64,000 nucleotides of DNA, from positions 868,001 through 932,000 of the forward strand of contig NZ_FOQV01000001.1 in NCBI RefSeq assembly GCF_900113835.1. The letters are read 5' to 3'. The translations under genes were made by a program, and so were the position numbers. The notes under the pieces were generated by a model. That model saw only the letters and a list, made by a program, of their open reading frames with translations, searched no databases and was not told the DNA's origin. Positions 50,883 through 60,339 of this stretch are shown here, one piece after another; within the stretch, counting starts at the first letter, position 1; each line of letters opens with the position of its first letter. The stretch is from Allobosea sp. OK403. Its GTDB lineage: Bacteria > Pseudomonadota > Alphaproteobacteria > Rhizobiales > Beijerinckiaceae.

Positions 50883-53602
50883 TGACCACTGACGAGACCC
50901 GATTCCGGGAACAGGGACGCCCTGATCCCGACGCCCTTCTGGCCCAGGCCGGCCGCGGTAAACGCGGCCGGCTGAAGATTTTTCTCGGCATGGCGCCGGG
51001 TGTGGGCAAGACCTACGAGATGCTCACCCAAGGCAATCGCGCCCAAGCGGAGCATGGCGAGGTGCTGGTCGGCCTGGTCGAGACGCATGGCCGCCGCGAG
51101 ACCGAAGCGCTGCTCGACGGGCTGGAGGTGATGGCGCGCCGGCCGATCGAGCATAACGGCCGCATGCTGATGGAATTCGACCTCGATGCGGCGCTGGCCT
51201 GCAAGCCGCGCCTGCTGCTGGTCGACGAATACGCGCATTCCAATGCGCCGGGCAGCCGGCATCCCAAGCGCTGGCAGGATGTCGAGGAGTTGCTGGCAGC
51301 CGGGATCGACGTCTGGACCACGCTGAACGTCCAGCATCTCGAGAGCCTCGTCGACGTGATCTGGAAGATCACCGGCGTGCGCCAGCGCGAAACAGTGCCT
51401 GACAGCGTACTGAGCAGCGCCGACGAGATCGAATTGATCGACATCACGCCGAGCGAACTGCGCCAGCGCATGGCCGAAGGCAAGGTTTACCTCCCCGAGA
51501 CGGCACGGCTCGCCGCCGACAATTTCTTCAAGCCGGAGAACCTGACCGCGCTGCGCGAGCTGGCCTTGCGCCGTGCTGCGCAGACCGTCGACGACCATCT
51601 GAATCAGGCGATGAAGCGCGCCGGCGTCGAGGGGCCCTGGGCTGCGGGCGAGCGCATCCTGGTGCTGATCGGGCCCGACGCGATGGCGTCCTCGCTCGTG
51701 CGCGCCGGCCGGCGCCTCTCCGACATGATGATGGACGCGCCCTGGACGGTCGCCCATGTCGAGCGACCCAACGGTTCGGACGCCGATCCGGCACGCGGTC
51801 AGAGGCTGGCGGAGGCGCTCAAGCTCGCCGAACAGCTTGGGGCCGCCAATGTCGTGCTGACCAGCGACGATCTCGTCGCCAGCGTGCTGGAATATGCGCG
51901 GCGCAACAACGTCACCCAGATCGTCGTCGGAAAATCGCATCGCAAGGGTTGGCGCGCCTGGTTCCATCGCTCGCTCGCCCCTGCCCTGCTGAAGGCGCAG
52001 AACGGTGCGGCGCTTCACATCATCACCGATATCGCCTCCGTACCGGCCGGCCCGCCCCCGGCCGCCCCCAAGCGCGATCTCTCCTGGCGCGGCCATATCG
52101 GCGCGGCGGTCATGGTAGCCGCGGCTGTCGCCGTCGCGACATTGGTCGATCGTCAGGCGGAGAACGCCAACCTCGCCATGCTGTTTCTCGTCAGCGTGCT
52201 GGGAGCAGGCGTCGCCTTCGGGCTTTGGCCGTCGCTGACGGCAGCAGGGCTCGCCGCCTTCGCCTATAATTTCTTCTTTCTCGAGCCGCGCCTGTCGATG
52301 TGGATCGGCAATCCGGCCGATGTGCTGACCTTCGCCGTATTCTTCGTCGCAGCCGTCGCTACGGGCGGCCTGACCGGGCGCATCCGCGACCAGGCCAAGG
52401 CGACAGCGCGGCGCGCCTCGGCGATCACGGCGCTGCTGGCAGCGAGCCGCAGACTTTCGGGCGCCGCGCGCAGGGAGGACGCCGCAACCGTACTGGCCGA
52501 GCAGCTTTCGGCGGCGACGGCCGGAAAGATCATCGTCCTGCTCCCGCAAGGAGACGAGATCGCGCCCAGCGCCGGCGCGCCCTCGCTGGAGCCATTGACC
52601 ACCGCCGACATGACGGCTGCGCGCTGGAGCTGGAACCGGGGCGAGCCCGCCGGAGCCGGCACCGGCACGCTGCCCAATGTCGCCTGGACCTTCCGGCCTT
52701 TGCAGGGTGTGCGGATGCGCTCGGGCGTGGTCGGGTTCGAGCCCAAAGCCCTGCTGGGTGCGGAGAATGAGCGTTTTGCCATGGCGCTGCTCGACCAGGG
52801 CGCGATCGCGCTGGAGCGGGTGGAACTCGCTGCGGCCGCCGTCGATGCCGAGGCGCTGCGCCGGACGGATCGATTGCGCTCGGCGCTGCTGAACTCGGTC
52901 AGCCATGATCTGCGCACGCCGCTCGCCACCGTGCTCGGCTCCGTGACGACGCTGATCGATTTCGGCAAGAGCGTCGAGCCGGCCGTGGCCGACGATCTGC
53001 TTTTGTCCATTCGCGAGGAGGCCGAGCGCCTCAACCGCTATGTCGGCGACCTGCTCGACATGACACGGCTGGAAGGCGGCGCGCTGGTGACACGCCGCGA
53101 TTGGACCGATGTCCGCGACGTGATCTCGGCCGCGATCGCGCGGGTGTCGCGGCGACTGGAGAACCGCCGCATCCAGCGCGATTTTCCAGCCGAACTTTCA
53201 GCCGTGCCCGCCGACCCGTCCTTGCTCGAACAGGCCCTGGTCAACATCCTGGAGAACGCGATCGCCTATAGCGAGAACGGTTCGCTGATCGAAACCGCGG
53301 CCTATGAGGACCGGGGCAATGTCGTGATCTCGATCGAGGACGAAGGTCGCGGCATCCCGACAGCCGAGCTCGAACGCGTCTTCGAGAAGTTCCGGCGCAT
53401 GGAAGAGGCGACCGATCGCGGCGGCGAGCGCGGAAAAGGGGCGGGCCTTGGCCTTGCCATCTCCAAGGGCTTCGTCGAGGCCATGGGCGGGCGCATCGCG
53501 GCCGCAAGCCCGATCCAGGATCGGCCTGACGGTTCCAAGGGGGGCACCCGCATATTGATCAGCCTGCGCAAGGACGGCGCGGCGCCGGAGGTTCTGTCAT
53601 GA
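50882..53602 (+). CDS. kdpD: Sensor histidine kinase KdpD
   Basis: A 906-residue kinase. Residues 1-220 are the KdpD domain with Walker A (FLGMAPGVGKTYEML), Walker-B-like LLLVDEYAHSNAPGSRHPKR and DVWTTLNVQHLES. A UspA-like domain (residues about 250-370) and four membrane helices (about 400-500) follow. Then come a GAF-like region, the HisKA box NSVSHDLRTPLATVLGS and the ATPase domain (LVNILENAIAYSE, then GAGLGLAISKGFVEAMGG). It senses K+ limitation and phosphorylates KdpE. Confidence 0.96.
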   Translation: MTTDETRFREQGRPDPDALLAQAGRGKRGRLKIFLGMAPGVGKTYEMLTQGNRAQAEHGEVLVGLVETHGRRETEALLDGLEVMARRPIEHNGRMLMEFDLDAALACKPRLLLVDEYAHSNAPGSRHPKRWQDVEELLAAGIDVWTTLNVQHLESLVDVIWKITGVRQRETVPDSVLSSADEIELIDITPSELRQRMAEGKVYLPETARLAADNFFKPENLTALRELALRRAAQTVDDHLNQAMKRAGVEGPWAAGERILVLIGPDAMASSLVRAGRRLSDMMMDAPWTVAHVERPNGSDADPARGQRLAEALKLAEQLGAANVVLTSDDLVASVLEYARRNNVTQIVVGKSHRKGWRAWFHRSLAPALLKAQNGAALHIITDIASVPAGPPPAAPKRDLSWRGHIGAAVMVAAAVAVATLVDRQAENANLAMLFLVSVLGAGVAFGLWPSLTAAGLAAFAYNFFFLEPRLSMWIGNPADVLTFAVFFVAAVATGGLTGRIRDQAKATARRASAITALLAASRRLSGAARREDAATVLAEQLSAATAGKIIVLLPQGDEIAPSAGAPSLEPLTTADMTAARWSWNRGEPAGAGTGTLPNVAWTFRPLQGVRMRSGVVGFEPKALLGAENERFAMALLDQGAIALERVELAAAAVDAEALRRTDRLRSALLNSVSHDLRTPLATVLGSVTTLIDFGKSVEPAVADDLLLSIREEAERLNRYVGDLLDMTRLEGGALVTRRDWTDVRDVISAAIARVSRRLENRRIQRDFPAELSAVPADPSLLEQALVNILENAIAYSENGSLIETAAYEDRGNVVISIEDEGRGIPTAELERVFEKFRRMEEATDRGGERGKGAGLGLAISKGFVEAMGGRIAAASPIQDRPDGSKGGTRILISLRKDGAAPEVLS

Positions 53603-54294
53603 CCGCTTTCCGCCCCCGCATCCTCGTCATCGACGACGAGCCGCAGATCCACCGCTTCCTCGGCCCGGCGCTCGATGCGGCGGGCTACGAACATGTCCGC
53701 GCCGACGACGCCACTGCCGGTCTGCGCGAGATCGCGCGCAAACCGCCCGACGCCGTGGTGCTCGATCTCGGCCTGCCCGACATGGACGGCAAGGAGGCCC
53801 TGGCCAAGGCGCGCGCCTTCTATGACGGGCCGGTGATCATCCTCTCGGCGCGAGACCGCGAGACAGAGAAGATCGATGCGCTCGACGCCGGCGCCGATGA
53901 CTATGTCGAAAAGCCCTTCGGCGTCGGCGAATTGCTGGCGCGCCTGCGCGTCGCGCTGCGTCACCGCATCGAGCGGCAGGGCGCGGAGGCGACGATCCGC
54001 TCGGGCGATGTCGAGATCGACCTCGTCAACCGCCGGATCAGCCGCGCCGGGGTGCATGTGAAGCTTTCACCGAAGGAATACGACCTGCTCGCCAGCCTGG
54101 CCGGCGGAAATGGCCGCGTGTTGACGCATCGCCAGATCCTGACCGCAGTCTGGGGGCCGGCGCATGAGCATGACGTGCAATATCTGCGCGTTTTCGTCGG
54201 GCAATTGCGCCAGAAGCTCGAGGATGATCCGGCGGCGCCGAAGCTGATCGAGACCGAGCCCGGGGTGGGCTATCGGCTGGGCGGATTGGTCTGA
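53599..54294 (+). CDS. kdpE: Response regulator KdpE
   Basis: A 231-residue OmpR-family regulator. The receiver shows the acidic pair (VIDDEPQIHRFL), the phospho-acceptor aspartate (VVLDLGLPDMDGKEALAKA) and the lysine in DDYVEKPFGVGELLARL. The C-terminal winged helix follows (LSPKEYDLLASLAGGNGRVL, TVWGPAHEHDVQYLRVFVGQ). Its start overlaps the kdpD stop by 4 bases. It activates the kdp operon, probably at the TTTATGC repeat upstream. Confidence 0.96.
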   Translation: MTAFRPRILVIDDEPQIHRFLGPALDAAGYEHVRADDATAGLREIARKPPDAVVLDLGLPDMDGKEALAKARAFYDGPVIILSARDRETEKIDALDAGADDYVEKPFGVGELLARLRVALRHRIERQGAEATIRSGDVEIDLVNRRISRAGVHVKLSPKEYDLLASLAGGNGRVLTHRQILTAVWGPAHEHDVQYLRVFVGQLRQKLEDDPAAPKLIETEPGVGYRLGGLV

Positions 54295-54311
54295 CGCCGC
54301 CGTCGTCGCTC

Positions 54312-54328
54312 CTCCTCCTACGGAGGAG
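54312..54328 (+). terminator. Hairpin downstream of kdpE
   Basis: CTCCTCC and GGAGGAG pair around a 3-base loop, 17 bases after the kdpE stop. No T-run follows, so termination is only a suggestion. The GGAGGAG arm could also act as a ribosome-binding sequence, but no ORF follows it. Confidence 0.35.
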
Positions 54329-54453
54329 AATCCACTCGATGCCCGCTAGGTCCGATGAGCCGGAAAGACAAATCTCCTCCTTTTGATCGGGAATAAGAAA
54401 AAACACGCTACCTTGCGTGAATTGAATCGATCGCCGCTCTGGCTTATTTGAAA

Positions 54454-54471
54454 CGTTCGGAAGAACGAACG
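54454..54471. promoter_or_regulatory. Inverted repeat upstream of the ferredoxin-cysI operon
   Basis: CGTTCG and CGAACG with a 6-base centre (GAAGAA), only 14 bases before the ferredoxin GTG start. It could be a regulator site or a leader hairpin. A looser TTCGTT/AACGAA pair precedes the sulfate transporter operon. Confidence 0.35.
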
Positions 54472-54485
54472 GGGCAAGCGGCGCA

Positions 54486-54800
54486 GTGGCCATTCTGAAT
54501 GTGATCGACCGCGACGGTCGCGCCCATGAACTCGAAGCCGTCGAAGGCTGGCGGGTGATGGAGATCCTGCGCGACTACAAGGTCGGGATCGAGGGCGTCT
54601 GCGGCGGTTCCTGCGATTGCGCCACTTGCCATGTCGTCGTCGCGTCCGATTGGGCCAAGCGCCTGCCGGAGCCACGCGAGGATGAAATCGACGCGCTCGA
54701 CACCCTGCCATTGATCGAGGCGACCTCGCGCCTCTCCTGCCAGATCATCTGGTCCGACGAGCTCGACGGGTTGACGCTCACCTTGGCGGAGGCCGCGTGA
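54486..54800 (+). CDS. [2Fe-2S] ferredoxin, adrenodoxin type
   Basis: A 104-residue ferredoxin starting at GTG. The cluster ligands follow the C-x5-C-x2-C pattern in GVCGGSCDCATCHVVVAS, with the fourth in RLSCQIIWSDELDGL, as in adrenodoxin/FdxB. The extra cysteine within the loop is common in this family. It overlaps the DUF2849 gene (TGATG) and leads the operon containing sulfite reductase. It probably supplies electrons to CysI in the absence of CysJ, but this is an inference from position. Confidence 0.88.
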   Translation: MAILNVIDRDGRAHELEAVEGWRVMEILRDYKVGIEGVCGGSCDCATCHVVVASDWAKRLPEPREDEIDALDTLPLIEATSRLSCQIIWSDELDGLTLTLAEAA

Positions 54801-55156
54801 TGGCTGCCGCCCCCAAGCGCGTCCCCTTGCCGGCGATCCTGCTCGCCAACGACCTGCTCGATGGCGATGTCGTCTTCGCCGTTGCCGGCGCCAACGGGCA
54901 ACTCATCTGGACGCGCGATCCGGCGCTGGCGCTGGTCGCCTCGGACGATCCCGCCGCAGAGAGCCTCGAGGCTTTCGCGGCGGCCGAGCTCGCGGGCAAT
55001 CGCGTGGTCGATGCCTATCTCGTCGATGTCACCATGGAGACCGGCCAGCCGGTTCCGCGACATTTCCGCGAGCGCTTCAAGACGCTGGGGCCCAGCAATC
55101 GTCCCGATCTCGGCAAGCAGGCCGGGGATGGGATCTCAGCCGGGCAGAGGGCCTGA
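54800..55156 (+). CDS. DUF2849 protein, sulfite-reductase associated
   Basis: A 118-residue soluble protein (LPAILLANDLLDGDVVFAVA, GQLIWTRDPALALVAS, NRVVDAYLVDVTMETGQPVP, then HFRERFKTLGPSNRPDLGKQ). This matches DUF2849, which is found immediately before cysI in alphaproteobacteria. The function is unknown, but constant linkage suggests a part in sulfite reduction or its redox partner. It is 3 bases from cysI. Confidence 0.8.
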   Translation: MAAAPKRVPLPAILLANDLLDGDVVFAVAGANGQLIWTRDPALALVASDDPAAESLEAFAAAELAGNRVVDAYLVDVTMETGQPVPRHFRERFKTLGPSNRPDLGKQAGDGISAGQRA

Positions 55157-55159
55157 CCG

Positions 55160-56830
55160 ATGTATCGCTATGATGAATTCGACGAGCGTTTTGTCCGCGA
55201 GCGGGTTGCCCAGTTCCGCGACCAGGTCTCACGGCGGCTCGACGGCTCGATCACCGAGGATGAGTTCAAGCCGCTGCGGCTCAAGAACGGCGTCTATCTG
55301 CAGCTCCACGCCTATATGCTGCGCATCGCCATTCCCTATGGCACGCTGTCATCGAAGCAACTGCGCCAGCTTGCGCTGATCGGCGAACGCTACGACCGCG
55401 GCTACGGCCATTTCACCACGCGCCAGAACCTGCAGTTCAACTGGCCGAAGCTGCGCGACGTACCCGAAATTCTGGACCTGCTCGCCGATGTCGAGATGCA
55501 CTGCATCCAGACCTCCGGCAATTGCATCCGCAACGTCACGGCCGACCATTTTGCCGGCGTGGCGCAAGACGAGATCGAGGATCCGCGCCCGACCGCCGAG
55601 TTGATCCGGCAATGGTCGTCGCTCCATCCCGAATTCGACTACCTGCCGCGCAAGTTCAAGATCGCGGTGACAGGCGCCGAGCATGACCGCGCCGTGATCA
55701 AGGCGCACGACATCGGCCTGCGCCTGCGCCGCCATCCCGACACCCATGAGATCAGCTACGAGGTCAGCGTCGGCGGCGGCCTCGGTCGCACCCCGATGAT
55801 CGGCAAGGTCGTGCGCGACTACCTGCCCAAGGATGACCTGCTCGCCTTCCTCGAGGCGATCATGCGGGTCTATAATCTCGAGGGCCGGCGCGACAACAAA
55901 TACAAGGCGCGGGTCAAGATCCTCGTCCATGAGATCGGCGTCGAGGAGTTCCGCCGCCGCGTCGAAGAGGAATTCGCGCGGCTCGATGGGCCCTCGGTGA
56001 ACGCCGATCCGGCCGAGGTCGCGCGCATCGCCGCCTACTTCAAGGCGCCCGATTATGAGGTCCTGCCGGCAACGAGCCGGGTGCTGGAGGCAACGAAAGC
56101 CGCCAACCTCGGCTTCGCGCGCTGGGTCGAGGTCAATACGATCCCGCACAAGGCGCCAGGCTATGCGGCGCTGACGATCTCGCTGAAGCCCGTCGGCGAG
56201 GCGCCGGGCGATGCGACCTCCGACCAGATGCGGCTCGTCGCCGATCTCGCCGAGCAGTACTCGCAAGCCGAAATCCGCGTAACCCATGCGCAGAACCTCG
56301 TGCTGCCCTATGTCCGCCAGCGCGACCTCTTCGCGATCTGGCAGAGGCTCGGCGAAGCGGGGCTCGCAAGCGCCAATATCGGCCTGATCACCGACATCAT
56401 CTCCTGCCCCGGGCTCGACTATTGCGCGCTCGCGACGGCGCGTTCGATCCCGATCGCGCAGGCGATCCAGCATCGTTTCGCCGATGACAATCGCCAGAAA
56501 ACGATCGGCGAGCTCAACATCAAGATTTCGGGCTGCATCAACGCCTGCGGCCACCACCATGTCGGCCATATCGGCATTCTCGGCCTGGAGAAGCGCGGGA
56601 TCGAATCCTATCAGATCACGCTTGGCGGCGACGCGACCGAGAACGCCGCGATCGGCGAGATCCTGGGGCCCGGCCTCGCGGCGGAGGATGTTCCCGACGC
56701 GATCGAGCGGATCGTGAACGTCTATCTCTCCGAGCGGACTGAGGGCGAGAGCTTCATCGAGAATGTCCGCCGCATCGGCCTTGCTCCGTTCAAGGCCGCC
56801 TTCCAGGAGGTCGCCCATGCCGTTGCTTGA
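55160..56830 (+). CDS. cysI: Sulfite reductase, hemoprotein (siroheme/[4Fe-4S])
   Basis: A 556-residue nitrite/sulfite reductase family protein. The siroheme-coupled cluster cysteines are in ISCPGLDYCALATAR and KISGCINACGHHHVGHIGIL. Ferredoxin-like half-domains include RQNLQFNWPKLRDVPEIL, QTSGNCIRNVTADHF and YEVSVGGGLGRTPMIGKVVR. It reduces sulfite to sulfide with six electrons. CysG, which makes its siroheme, is encoded 750 bases downstream. Its last 14 bases overlap the DUF934 gene. Confidence 0.92.
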   Translation: MYRYDEFDERFVRERVAQFRDQVSRRLDGSITEDEFKPLRLKNGVYLQLHAYMLRIAIPYGTLSSKQLRQLALIGERYDRGYGHFTTRQNLQFNWPKLRDVPEILDLLADVEMHCIQTSGNCIRNVTADHFAGVAQDEIEDPRPTAELIRQWSSLHPEFDYLPRKFKIAVTGAEHDRAVIKAHDIGLRLRRHPDTHEISYEVSVGGGLGRTPMIGKVVRDYLPKDDLLAFLEAIMRVYNLEGRRDNKYKARVKILVHEIGVEEFRRRVEEEFARLDGPSVNADPAEVARIAAYFKAPDYEVLPATSRVLEATKAANLGFARWVEVNTIPHKAPGYAALTISLKPVGEAPGDATSDQMRLVADLAEQYSQAEIRVTHAQNLVLPYVRQRDLFAIWQRLGEAGLASANIGLITDIISCPGLDYCALATARSIPIAQAIQHRFADDNRQKTIGELNIKISGCINACGHHHVGHIGILGLEKRGIESYQITLGGDATENAAIGEILGPGLAAEDVPDAIERIVNVYLSERTEGESFIENVRRIGLAPFKAAFQEVAHAVA

Positions 56831-57338
56831 TCGGAACGGCAGCAAGGTCGACGCCTGGACACGTAGCGAAGGCTCAGGGGTCGACAATCTCTCGCAGGCG
56901 CTGGTGCCGTGGGAAGCGCTGACCGAGGCCCTGCAACAAAAGGCGCGCGACCAGCGCATCGGCGTCGTGATCCCCAACAACATCCGTATCGCCGAGCTCA
57001 AGCTGGTGCTGCGCCAGCTCTCGCTGATCGCGATCAGCTTCCCGGCCTATTCGGATGGGCGCGGCTTCAGCCTTGCCAAGCTGATCCGCAATCATGGCTT
57101 CACCGGAACCTTGCGCGCGAGCGGCCCCCTGATCGCCGACCAGTTCGCCTATGCGCTGGCTTGCGGCTTCGACGAAATCGAACTGCCCGAGGCCAGCGCT
57201 GCGCGTCAGCCGGTCGAGCAATGGCTCAAGACAGTGGGCCAGATCAGCCATGGCTATCAGCGCGGCTATGGCGACAGCCACAACATCCTCGATCAGCGTC
57301 GCACGGCCCGCGCCGCCGGCCGCCTCGCCGCATCGTAA
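56817..57338 (+). CDS. DUF934 protein, sulfite-reductase associated
   Basis: A 173-residue protein from the ATG at 56817 (MPLLDRNGSKVDAWTRSEGS), overlapping the end of cysI. The DUF934 features are SLIAISFPAYSDGRGFSLAK and NHGFTGTLRASGPLIADQFA with CGFDEIELPEAS. The family is encoded with cysI/cysH in proteobacteria and is thought to assist assimilatory sulfite reduction; its activity is not established. Confidence 0.85.
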   Translation: MPLLDRNGSKVDAWTRSEGSGVDNLSQALVPWEALTEALQQKARDQRIGVVIPNNIRIAELKLVLRQLSLIAISFPAYSDGRGFSLAKLIRNHGFTGTLRASGPLIADQFAYALACGFDEIELPEASAARQPVEQWLKTVGQISHGYQRGYGDSHNILDQRRTARAAGRLAAS

Positions 57339-57414
57339 CGCGATGACGCCCGGCGCGGCCGATCGAAACAGCGCCGCCGGACCGGCGACATTGCGCGGAT
57401 TGAAGGAGGACAGC

Positions 57415-57582
57415 ATGGACAGCGAGATCGCAAATCTGCTTCCGAAGCAGCCCCATGAGCGCTGGTTCGATCTTTGCTTTCGCCTTATCATTGTGCTCTT
57501 GGCTGTCTTCTGGTTGCTGATGCCGCCAGCGGGGGGCGAGACGCGCCCCACGGATGTCAGAGCCACCACAGCGACGCGATGA
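57415..57582 (+). CDS. Small membrane protein (55 aa) between DUF934 and cysG
   Basis: A strong AAGGAGG ribosome-binding site precedes ATG at 57415. The 55-residue product has an acidic/basic head (MDSEIANLLPKQPHERW), one helix (FDLCFRLIIVLLAVFWLLMP) and a short charged tail. Its stop overlaps the cysG start (ATGA), so it is translationally coupled to cysG. No family was recognised. Confidence 0.65.
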   Translation: MDSEIANLLPKQPHERWFDLCFRLIIVLLAVFWLLMPPAGGETRPTDVRATTATR

Positions 57583-59036
57583 GCGAAAGACAACCAGAGC
57601 CGACCACCGCGCGCCGCATCGACAGGCTGGCGACGCTGCCGCTCTTCCACAAGCTGGAAGGACGCAAGGTCGTGCTCGCCGGTGGCAGCGAGAGCGCGCT
57701 CTGGAAGGCCGAATTGATCGCGGCGGCCGGAGCCGACCTCCGCGTTTTTGCCGGCGATGCGGCTGACCGCTTCACGGCCCTCGCCAACGAACCGCCAGCC
57801 GGCTCTGTGACCGTGGTACCCCGGCATTGGCAGCCTGACGATCTGGCCGACGCAGCACTTGCCATCGGCGATATCGAGGATCTCACTGAGGCGCGCGCCT
57901 TCGCGGCGGCCGCGCGGCAGCTGGGCGTGCCGGTCAATGTCGTCGACAAGCCCGAATTCTGCGATTTCGCCTTCGGTTCGCTGGTCAACCGTTCGCCCCT
58001 GATCGTCGCGATCTCGACCGATGGCGCCGCGCCCGTCTTCGGGCAGGCGATCCGGGCCAAGATCGAAGCGTTGCTGCCGGCCGGGCTGAAGAGCTGGGCC
58101 CAGGCGGCCAAGGACTGGCGGCCCGCCGTGCAGGTGCGCGAGCTTCCTTTCGCACTTCGCCGCGCCTTCTGGGAGCGCTTCACGGCGCGCGCCATCACAG
58201 CTCCCGAACGTGACCCCGGCGAGATCGACAGGAGCGACCTCTTCAGTGCGCTCGACCGGCTCGAAAGCGCCCATGACGGCAACGGCCGGGTGACCTTGGT
58301 CGGTGCCGGCCCGGGCGACCCGGAACTCTTGACGCTGAAGGCCATCCGCGCGCTGCAGAGCGCCGACATCATCTTATATGACGACCTCGTCTCGTCTGGC
58401 GTGCTGGAGTTCGCCCGCCGCGAAGCCAAGCGCATGCTGGTCGGCAAGACCGGCTATGGGCCGTCGGTCAAACAGAGCGACATCAACGCCCTGATCGTCG
58501 CGCTGGCGAGCCAGGGCAAGCATGTCGTGCGCCTCAAGGGCGGTGATCCCGGCATCTTCGGCCGCGCCGGCGAGGAGATCGAGGCCTGCGCCGCTGCCAA
58601 TATCCCGGTCGCGATCGTGCCCGGTATCTCGGCGGCACAAGGAGCCGCGGCTTCGCTTGGCCTCTCGCTGACCCATCGCGACCATGCGCGCCGCCTGCAA
58701 TTCGTCACCGGCCATGCCCGCACCGGTGACCTGCCGGACGATCTCGACTGGCAGGCCATGGCCGACCCCTATGCGACGACGGTGATCTATATGGCGCGCG
58801 CCACGCTCGCGGGCTTCCGCGACCGCGCGGTGGCGGCCGGGCTCGATCCGCAAACGCCGGCCGTTGCCGTTCTGGCGGCGACACGGCCGGACGAAGTCCG
58901 GGTGGCCGCGACGATCGCGACATTGCCTGATATGCTCGGCCAACTGCCAGCCAAAGGGCCTGTGCTCGTCCTGGTGGGGCATGCGCTGGGGGCCGTGGCC
59001 GCCACCAGCGTATCGCAGGATCTGCGCCGGGCCTGA
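57579..59036 (+). CDS. cysG: Siroheme synthase (CysG, bifunctional)
   Basis: A 485-residue fusion. Residues 20-220 are the precorrin-2 dehydrogenase/ferrochelatase module (KVVLAGGSESALWKAELIAA, AISTDGAAPVFGQAIRAKIE). Residues 235-480 are the SAM-uroporphyrinogen III methyltransferase module (VTLVGAGPGDPELLTLKAIR, VVRLKGGDPGIFGRAGEEIE, VPGISAAQGAAASLGLSLTH). It makes siroheme for CysI. The glycine motif in the first module is GGSESA rather than the usual GxGxxA form. Confidence 0.93.
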   Translation: MSERQPEPTTARRIDRLATLPLFHKLEGRKVVLAGGSESALWKAELIAAAGADLRVFAGDAADRFTALANEPPAGSVTVVPRHWQPDDLADAALAIGDIEDLTEARAFAAAARQLGVPVNVVDKPEFCDFAFGSLVNRSPLIVAISTDGAAPVFGQAIRAKIEALLPAGLKSWAQAAKDWRPAVQVRELPFALRRAFWERFTARAITAPERDPGEIDRSDLFSALDRLESAHDGNGRVTLVGAGPGDPELLTLKAIRALQSADIILYDDLVSSGVLEFARREAKRMLVGKTGYGPSVKQSDINALIVALASQGKHVVRLKGGDPGIFGRAGEEIEACAAANIPVAIVPGISAAQGAAASLGLSLTHRDHARRLQFVTGHARTGDLPDDLDWQAMADPYATTVIYMARATLAGFRDRAVAAGLDPQTPAVAVLAATRPDEVRVAATIATLPDMLGQLPAKGPVLVLVGHALGAVAATSVSQDLRRA

Positions 59037-59298
59037 ATTCGGCGCTGCGACAACGGCCTATTCGGATTTATGCCTGATTTGCCCGCAAATCGCGTTGCGC
59101 GGGAAATGCCTGACCAAAAATACGGTGGAACGCCTTCAAGGGAGACGCGTTTTCTCCCACAGGGTTCAAGTTTGGAATGGGCCTGCTGCAGCATGCCGTT
59201 GAGGCTGGTGCGAAAATTCAGTACGTTTCGTTTGTTATTCAGAACGAATGTCGGTGGTTCCCTGGGGCCTCCGGCATTGATCGCAACGGAGCCCTGAC
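59037..59298. promoter_or_regulatory. Promoter region of the sulfate transporter operon
   Basis: This 262-base gap precedes the sulfate-binding protein gene. TTCGTT and AACGAA form a 6-bp inverted repeat with a 10-base centre at 59227-59248. No other strong signal, gene or RNA was seen. Confidence 0.35.
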
Positions 59299-60336
59299 AT
59301 GACGCAACCTATCTTTCGCCGTGTGCTTAGAGCCGGGCTCGTGCTCGGGGCTTTCACCCTGTGCTTCGGCGTCGTGGCCGGCGCGCGCGCCCAGACTGAG
59401 TTGCTGAACGTCTCCTACGACCCGACGCGGGAGCTCTACCGCGACCTGAACGCGGCTTTCATCGCCGAATGGAACGCGAAGAACACCAAGAAGCTCACGA
59501 CCATCCGCCAGTCCCATGGCGGCTCGGGCGCTCAGGCGCGCACGGTCATCGACGGTCTCAATGCGGATGTGGTGACGCTGGCGCTGGCGGGCGACATCGA
59601 CGCCATCGCCCAGCGCTCGAAGAAGCTGCCGGAAAACTGGCAAACGCGCCTGCCCAACAACTCCTCGCCCTACACCTCGACGATCGTCTTCCTCGTCCGC
59701 AAGGGCAACCCCAAGGCGCTCAAGGACTGGGGCGACCTGGTCAAGCCGGGCGTGCAGATCATCACGCCAAACCCGAAGACCTCGGGCGGGGCGCGCTGGA
59801 ATTACCTCGCTGCCTGGGCCTATGCCGACAAGGCCTTCAACAAGGACGAGGCGAAGGTCCGCGACTATATCGGCAAACTCCTGGCAAACGTACCCGTGCT
59901 CGACACCGGCGCGCGCGGCGCGACCACGACCTTCACCCAGCGCGGCATTGGCGACGTGCTCCTGGCCTGGGAGAACGAGGCCTTCCTCGCCTTGCATGAA
60001 TTCGGCGCCGACAAGTTCGACATCGTCGTGCCGAGCCTCTCGATCCTGGCGGAGCCGCCGGTCGCACTGGTCGACGCCAATGTCGACGCCAAGGGCACGC
60101 GGGCCGAGGCGCAGGCCTATCTCGACTTCCTCTACACACCGAAGGCCCAGGCGATCATCGCGAAGAACTATTATCGGCCGCGCAATGTCGAGGCGGCCGA
60201 CCCAAAGGACATCGCGAATTTCCCGAAGCTTGAGCTGGTCACGATCGACCAGGATTTCGGCGGCTGGGCCAAGGCACAGCCGACCCATTTCGGCGACGGC
60301 GGCAGCTTCGACCAGCTCTACAAGCCGGCGCGCTAG
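59299..60336 (+). CDS. sbp: Sulfate ABC transporter substrate-binding protein
   Basis: A 345-residue periplasmic protein with a signal peptide ([20 protein letters not shown], then GARAQ). The sulfate-binding family signatures are [59 protein letters not shown] and NYYRPRN near the end. It is the first gene of a four-gene sulfate importer. Confidence 0.94.
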   Translation: MTQPIFRRVLRAGLVLGAFTLCFGVVAGARAQTELLNVSYDPTRELYRDLNAAFIAEWNAKNTKKLTTIRQSHGGSGAQARTVIDGLNADVVTLALAGDIDAIAQRSKKLPENWQTRLPNNSSPYTSTIVFLVRKGNPKALKDWGDLVKPGVQIITPNPKTSGGARWNYLAAWAYADKAFNKDEAKVRDYIGKLLANVPVLDTGARGATTTFTQRGIGDVLLAWENEAFLALHEFGADKFDIVVPSLSILAEPPVALVDANVDAKGTRAEAQAYLDFLYTPKAQAIIAKNYYRPRNVEAADPKDIANFPKLELVTIDQDFGGWAKAQPTHFGDGGSFDQLYKPAR

Positions 60337-60339
60337 CTG

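Noticed and set aside
50867..52906. 679-codon open frame on the minus strand
   Set aside because: It lies antisense to kdpD and has arginine- and glycine-rich composition without any family motif.
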